This document shows, in pieces, positions 61,901 through 64,000 of a stretch of 64,000 nucleotides of DNA. Below the pieces are notes generated by a model. The model did no database searches. It was not told the origin of the DNA and saw only the letters and a program-made list of their open reading frames with translations. The DNA is from JADHLJ01 sp038146985 (lineage in GTDB: Bacteria; Pseudomonadota; Alphaproteobacteria; Thalassobaculales; Thalassobaculaceae). The translations under genes and the position numbers were made by a program. Within the stretch, counting starts at the first letter, position 1. Every line of letters begins with the position of its first letter. The stretch spans positions 1 to 64,000 of the forward strand of contig JAYQSQ010000010.1 in NCBI GenBank assembly GCA_038146985.1. The letters run 5' to 3'.

Positions 61901-62112
61901 TCGGTCTCCATGGGCCGAAGCAGCAGCCGTTCGGCATCCTCGGGTGAGATGCCGTCATGGTGCATCCGCACATAGATGATCGGGATGTTGACGTCGGGGT
62001 CGGATTCCTTGGGGATATCGATATAGGCGATGGTCCCGGCGATCAGAATCAGCAGCAGGGCGGAAAGCGTGGTGCGGGATCGCGCCAGCGCGGCGTCGAT
62101 GATTGCATTCAC
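58957..62112 (-). CDS. RND family multidrug-type efflux permease
   Basis: The 1,051-residue inner-membrane pump has the RND two-repeat plan. Landmarks: first helix SRTTLSALLLILIAGTIAYI near the start, the first loop, NIVVLFSLILAGGRLVDGAIVVTEF (about 385-410) in the transmembrane bundle, the second loop starting near 555, and GVIALAGIVVNNNIVLIDTF (about 930-949). In the transmembrane region the GRLVDGAIVV motif carries the proton-relay aspartate. It overlaps the adaptor gene by 4 bases (GTG start at 62112). Substrates are unknown. Confidence 0.88.
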   Translation of the reverse strand: MNAIIDAALARSRTTLSALLLILIAGTIAYIDIPKESDPDVNIPIIYVRMHHDGISPEDAERLLLRPMETELRGIEGVKEMRADSYESGASVVLEFDAGFDADKALTDVREKVDLAKPDLPDDTDEPTVHEVNISLFPVLVVTLSGDIPEDRLLHLARNLRDRIEGISTVLEAKLTGNREELIEIVVDPLRMDSYGIDSIAVLQTVARSNMLVAAGTMDTGNGRFPIKVPGLYENLRDILTQPIKVDGDAVVTIGDIAQVRRTFKDRDSIARLSGNPSIGLEVSKRTGENIIETIEKVRSVVGEAAEEWPAGVQATFSQDQSTNIRRMLTDLQNNVLSAVVLVMVVIVGALGWRSGVLVGVAIPGSFLLGILVLSLLGLTINIVVLFSLILAGGRLVDGAIVVTEFADRRMAEGAPRLQAYGDAAKRMAWPITASTATTLAAFMPLIFWPGIVGEFMKFLPITLGATLTASLLMALLFIPALGARFGKPGAQDPASARNLALAETGDLAQISGGTGVYLRILRGALRHPAKVLAGAVAMLIGVQWFYAFAGHGVEFFPDVEPDNAKIYVHARGNLSTEEKADLVLDVEREILALDQFKSVYTFVGKPDSGGQDIAEDVIGSILLEFKDWRERRPAQETLDEIVRRASAYAGIVVEPAKEEAGPPTGKPVQLQVRSDNPEDLVRTVSLIRECFDGMQGLTNIEDDRDIPGIEWRLKVDRAQAAKFGTDVALVGNYVQLVTKGLKITEYRPDDSDEEIDVVVRYPEAYRKLDQLQRIRILTDKGLIPIAGFIDWSPEPKVGTIKRVDASRVMNVKADVLPGVLPDEKTRELRQWLATVELPETVEVVFKGEDQEQAEAQAFLVKAFGVALFIMAIILITQFNSFYSAFLILSAVIMSTIGVMLGLLITGKPFGIVMTGVGVIALAGIVVNNNIVLIDTFDHMKSRSADALDAVLRTGAQRLRPVLLTTVTTILGLLPMVFQVSIDFVTREVSVGAPSTQWWVSLATAIVFGLGFASILTLVVTPCALMVRENVKAWRLDRRARKAAPAPAPAE

Positions 62113-63218
62113 GAGGAGGCTCCTGGCACATCCTTCTCCGGAACCGGGGCGACCTTTTCGCCGTCGACGACAAAGTCCTGGCCGACGGTGATGACATTGG
62201 CCACGGATGGCAGGCCGGTGACAAAGACTTCACGGTCGGTGCCGCCGACGACGCGGACAGGCACGAAGACCACGGTGTCCGTCTCATCCACCGTCTTCAA
62301 CCCGAGACGCCCGGTGGAATCAAGGGTGAACAGAGCCGCCGAAAGCCGGTGCGCCGGGATCGGCGGAAGGGGCAAGGCCAGTTCGGCGGTCACGCCCGCG
62401 ACCAGGGCGGCTTCGGGATTCGGAATCTCCAGTTCGACCCTGAAGGTCCGGGTGTTCGGGTCGGCGGCGGAGGAAATGTAGCGCACCACGCCGGGGTATT
62501 CGGTTCCGTCGGCAAGCCGCGCCCGCGCCGGCTGGCCATGCTGCAGGTTCAGGTAATCACGCTCGGAAACATGGGCGGTCACCAGAATTGGATCGAGGTC
62601 GATCAGTTCGGCGATCGGGTCGCCTTGGCGCAGCACATCACCGATTTCCACATGCCGGTCGTTCAACACACTGTCAAAGGGGGCGAAGATCACGGTGTTT
62701 TCGAGGTCGGTGGCCATGCGGGTCTGCAGGGTCTTGGCGGCTTGGAGATTGGCGAAGGCTTCAGCCAGCTTGGTTTCGGCCTGAAAACCCTTGCTCGCCA
62801 GTTGCTGGGCGGCGCGGTGTTCCATTTCCCGCTGCTTGACCCGCGCCTCGGCCTCCGCGAGACGGGCGGGCCAGTCTTCCTCGTCAAAGGCCATCAGCAT
62901 CTGGCCGCGCTTGACCGCCTGGCCTTTTTCGGGGCCGACCTTGGCCACGCGACCGTCCAATTGCGAGCGGATGGTGATCTCACGCGAGGCCTGAGTCTGG
63001 CCGGTGACGAGGACGACGGAGGCATAGTCCTCGGCGGTGATCCGCCGGGTCCGCACGCTGGTCAGGGGGCGGGGTTTTCTGGACGGCACGCTGAAGGAGT
63101 TCTTCTTGGCCTCCGCGGCCTGGGTCGGCGGCGATTCCCCGAACTGTCCGGACAGGATCCAGCCTCCGACCGCCAAGGCCAGCACCCCCGCCGTTATGAT
63201 CGAACCTCTAATCTTCAT
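62109..63218 (-). CDS. RND efflux periplasmic adaptor (membrane fusion protein)
   Basis: The 369-residue protein has an N-terminal membrane anchor or signal (IITAGVLALAVGGWILS, about 7-23), a barrel-sandwich lipoyl-like region (EITIRSQLDGRVAKVGPEKGQAVKRGQ, about 80-107), a coiled-coil hairpin (about 115-165) and beta-barrel domains. It bridges the RND pump and an outer-membrane channel (none is in the window). The gene follows padR by 41 bases. Confidence 0.87.
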   Translation of the reverse strand: MKIRGSIITAGVLALAVGGWILSGQFGESPPTQAAEAKKNSFSVPSRKPRPLTSVRTRRITAEDYASVVLVTGQTQASREITIRSQLDGRVAKVGPEKGQAVKRGQMLMAFDEEDWPARLAEAEARVKQREMEHRAAQQLASKGFQAETKLAEAFANLQAAKTLQTRMATDLENTVIFAPFDSVLNDRHVEIGDVLRQGDPIAELIDLDPILVTAHVSERDYLNLQHGQPARARLADGTEYPGVVRYISSAADPNTRTFRVELEIPNPEAALVAGVTAELALPLPPIPAHRLSAALFTLDSTGRLGLKTVDETDTVVFVPVRVVGGTDREVFVTGLPSVANVITVGQDFVVDGEKVAPVPEKDVPGASS

Positions 63219-63259
63219 TGCTTCAGCCTCGGAATTCTGGGGTCAGACATGATGCCGGG

Positions 63260-63805
63260 TCATTCGGCGGCATGGCGGTGTTGGTCGGATACCTTGGCGA
63301 TCAGGCTCGCCCGGTTCGCCTCAAGATAATCGGCTGCGGCCTGATAGACAGAACGGCCGAAGCCGCGCACAAACTCGAAACCGATGCCGCACGGCCCTTG
63401 GGCGGCCGATTCATCCATCCGCGCGATCGCGTCCCGGAAAAACCCGATCCGCGCATCGATCAGCTTGCCGATCCGATGGGGCGGCAGATGCTCGGCGAAG
63501 AACAGCAGGAACAGGAGGTCGGAACGGATCTGGTCGGGTCCGGGCGAGATTTCCAGGGTCGCCAGCAAGGCATCCCGACCGCCGGGTGTCAGGCGGTACA
63601 TCTTCTTGTCCGGTTTGCCGTCCTGGGGATGTTCGGTGAGGGTCACCATGCCCTCTTCGGTCAGCCGCGCCAGGGCAGGATAGATCGCGCCGAAGGAAGC
63701 GGATTGGAAATGTGCGAACGGTCCTTCCTCAAAGGCCTTCTTGATTTGATACCCGCTCGCCTCGCCCTTTGAGAGGACCGCGAGGCACAATGTTTTGACG
63801 TCCAT
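63260..63805 (-). CDS. PadR family transcriptional regulator
   Basis: The 181-residue protein has the PadR winged helix (about 1-80; YQIKKAFEEGPFAHFQSASFGAIYPALARLTEEGMVTL) and a C-terminal helical dimer/ligand domain. The N-terminal DVKTLCLAVLSKGEASGYQ fits the family. It is likely the repressor of the RND operon that follows on the same strand (63218-58957), with PadR-type induction by an aromatic or drug-like compound. An imperfect inverted repeat lies upstream. Confidence 0.88.
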   Translation of the reverse strand: MDVKTLCLAVLSKGEASGYQIKKAFEEGPFAHFQSASFGAIYPALARLTEEGMVTLTEHPQDGKPDKKMYRLTPGGRDALLATLEISPGPDQIRSDLLFLLFFAEHLPPHRIGKLIDARIGFFRDAIARMDESAAQGPCGIGFEFVRGFGRSVYQAAADYLEANRASLIAKVSDQHRHAAE

Positions 63806-63828
63806 GGCGGGCTCCGTCGCCGAAAATT

Positions 63829-63862
63829 ATATCTCACGCCTATATATGCCGGTTCGATATAG
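63829..63862. promoter_or_regulatory. candidate PadR operator upstream of padR
   Basis: AT-rich inverted repeats stand out in this GC-rich region: CTATAT at 63840-63845 and ATATAG at 63857-63862 form a pair with 11 bases between, and an adjacent ATTATATC (about 63827-63834) lies just before. The position, just upstream of the padR start at 63805, fits autoregulation. The core promoter itself cannot be placed. Confidence 0.4.
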
Positions 63863-63923
63863 ATGGGAAGATCGGCGTTTCAGACAAGAGTGGCCTGGAA
63901 AATGGATCTTTTGTCTTTGGACG

Positions 63924-64000
63924 ATGCCTGCGGATCCGCCTGGCGTCCGAGGTTTGACTGACGCCACGCTCCATGATCTGCTCCGCGACGGGCTGGTGAT
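63924..64000 (+). CDS. possible partial coding region running off the window end
   Basis: An ATG at 63924 opens a frame that remains open to the window end (25 codons), with a GGA-type weak SD. The residues (MPADPPGVRGLTDATLHDLL) resemble a protein start but match no family at this length. A downstream TTG is another possible start. It could also be unused intergenic sequence. Confidence 0.25.
   Translation, partial: MPADPPGVRGLTDATLHDLLRDGLV

Overview
The window looks like a chromosomal segment of a GC-rich, metabolically versatile alphaproteobacterium, probably a free-living or marine Rhodospirillales-like organism (an inference from codon usage, gene families and the cbb3-oxidase remnant; no rRNA or other phylogenetic marker is present). 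Apart from the first 151 bases and one decayed insertion sequence it is densely coding. Most genes belong to catabolic, oxidoreductase or transport families.

Layout. 1-191: AT-rich foreign-looking DNA joined to the 5' half of a tRNA-Arg(CCU) gene, probably the edge of an integrated element. 334-9896: an enolase-superfamily enzyme, a JmjC/cupin oxygenase, a small membrane protein, a VOC enzyme, TauD- and PhyH-type dioxygenases, a keto-pentenoate hydratase-type enzyme, a DUF547 lipoprotein, a universal stress protein, an SDR and a second TauD enzyme. 9977-12245: a surface-carbohydrate-biosynthesis family protein diverging from a TPR protein. 12280-17764: a complete branched-chain-amino-acid-type ABC importer operon (SBP, livH, livM, livG, livF) ending in a PuuE/NodB-like deacetylase, divergent from a three-subunit molybdenum hydroxylase (17919-21664). 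21889-26325: a ring-cleavage type operon (dienelactone hydrolase, four-domain rhodanese, intradiol dioxygenase, LLM flavin oxidoreductase).

26444-28026 is a scar: a decayed IS3-family element with recognisable terminal inverted repeats lies between a ccoS gene lacking its start and a truncated FecR-domain gene, which implies an IS-associated deletion. 28077-35128 runs on the plus strand: an RsbW-like ATPase, then a tight run with a BisC/DMSO-reductase-type molybdoenzyme, an SDR, a spermidine-synthase-like protein, a probable 41-residue membrane peptide, a MaoC-like dehydratase and an acyl-CoA ligase. This is the best candidate for an undescribed pathway. 35125-41534: hemerythrin protein, sulfatase, DUF1028 protein, MFS transporter, methyltransferase, LLM oxidoreductase. 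41582-49649: hydantoinase/oxoprolinase pair, methylmalonyl-CoA-epimerase-like protein, 2-hydroxyacid dehydrogenase, zinc alcohol dehydrogenase, and a second surface-carbohydrate paralogue. 49752-56061: DMT transporter, a 45-residue membrane protein, a Crp/Fnr regulator, then a run of 2-hydroxyacid dehydrogenase, deacetylase, MmgE/PrpD and carboxymuconolactone-decarboxylase-like genes. 56162-58947: LysM protein, psd and pssA (phospholipid synthesis). 58957-63805: a PadR-controlled RND efflux operon.

Two copies of a dispersed palindromic repeat (21704-21802 and 37476-37575) each lie between convergent genes, where they could end transcription in both directions. No CRISPR array, complete prophage or recognisable defence system was seen.
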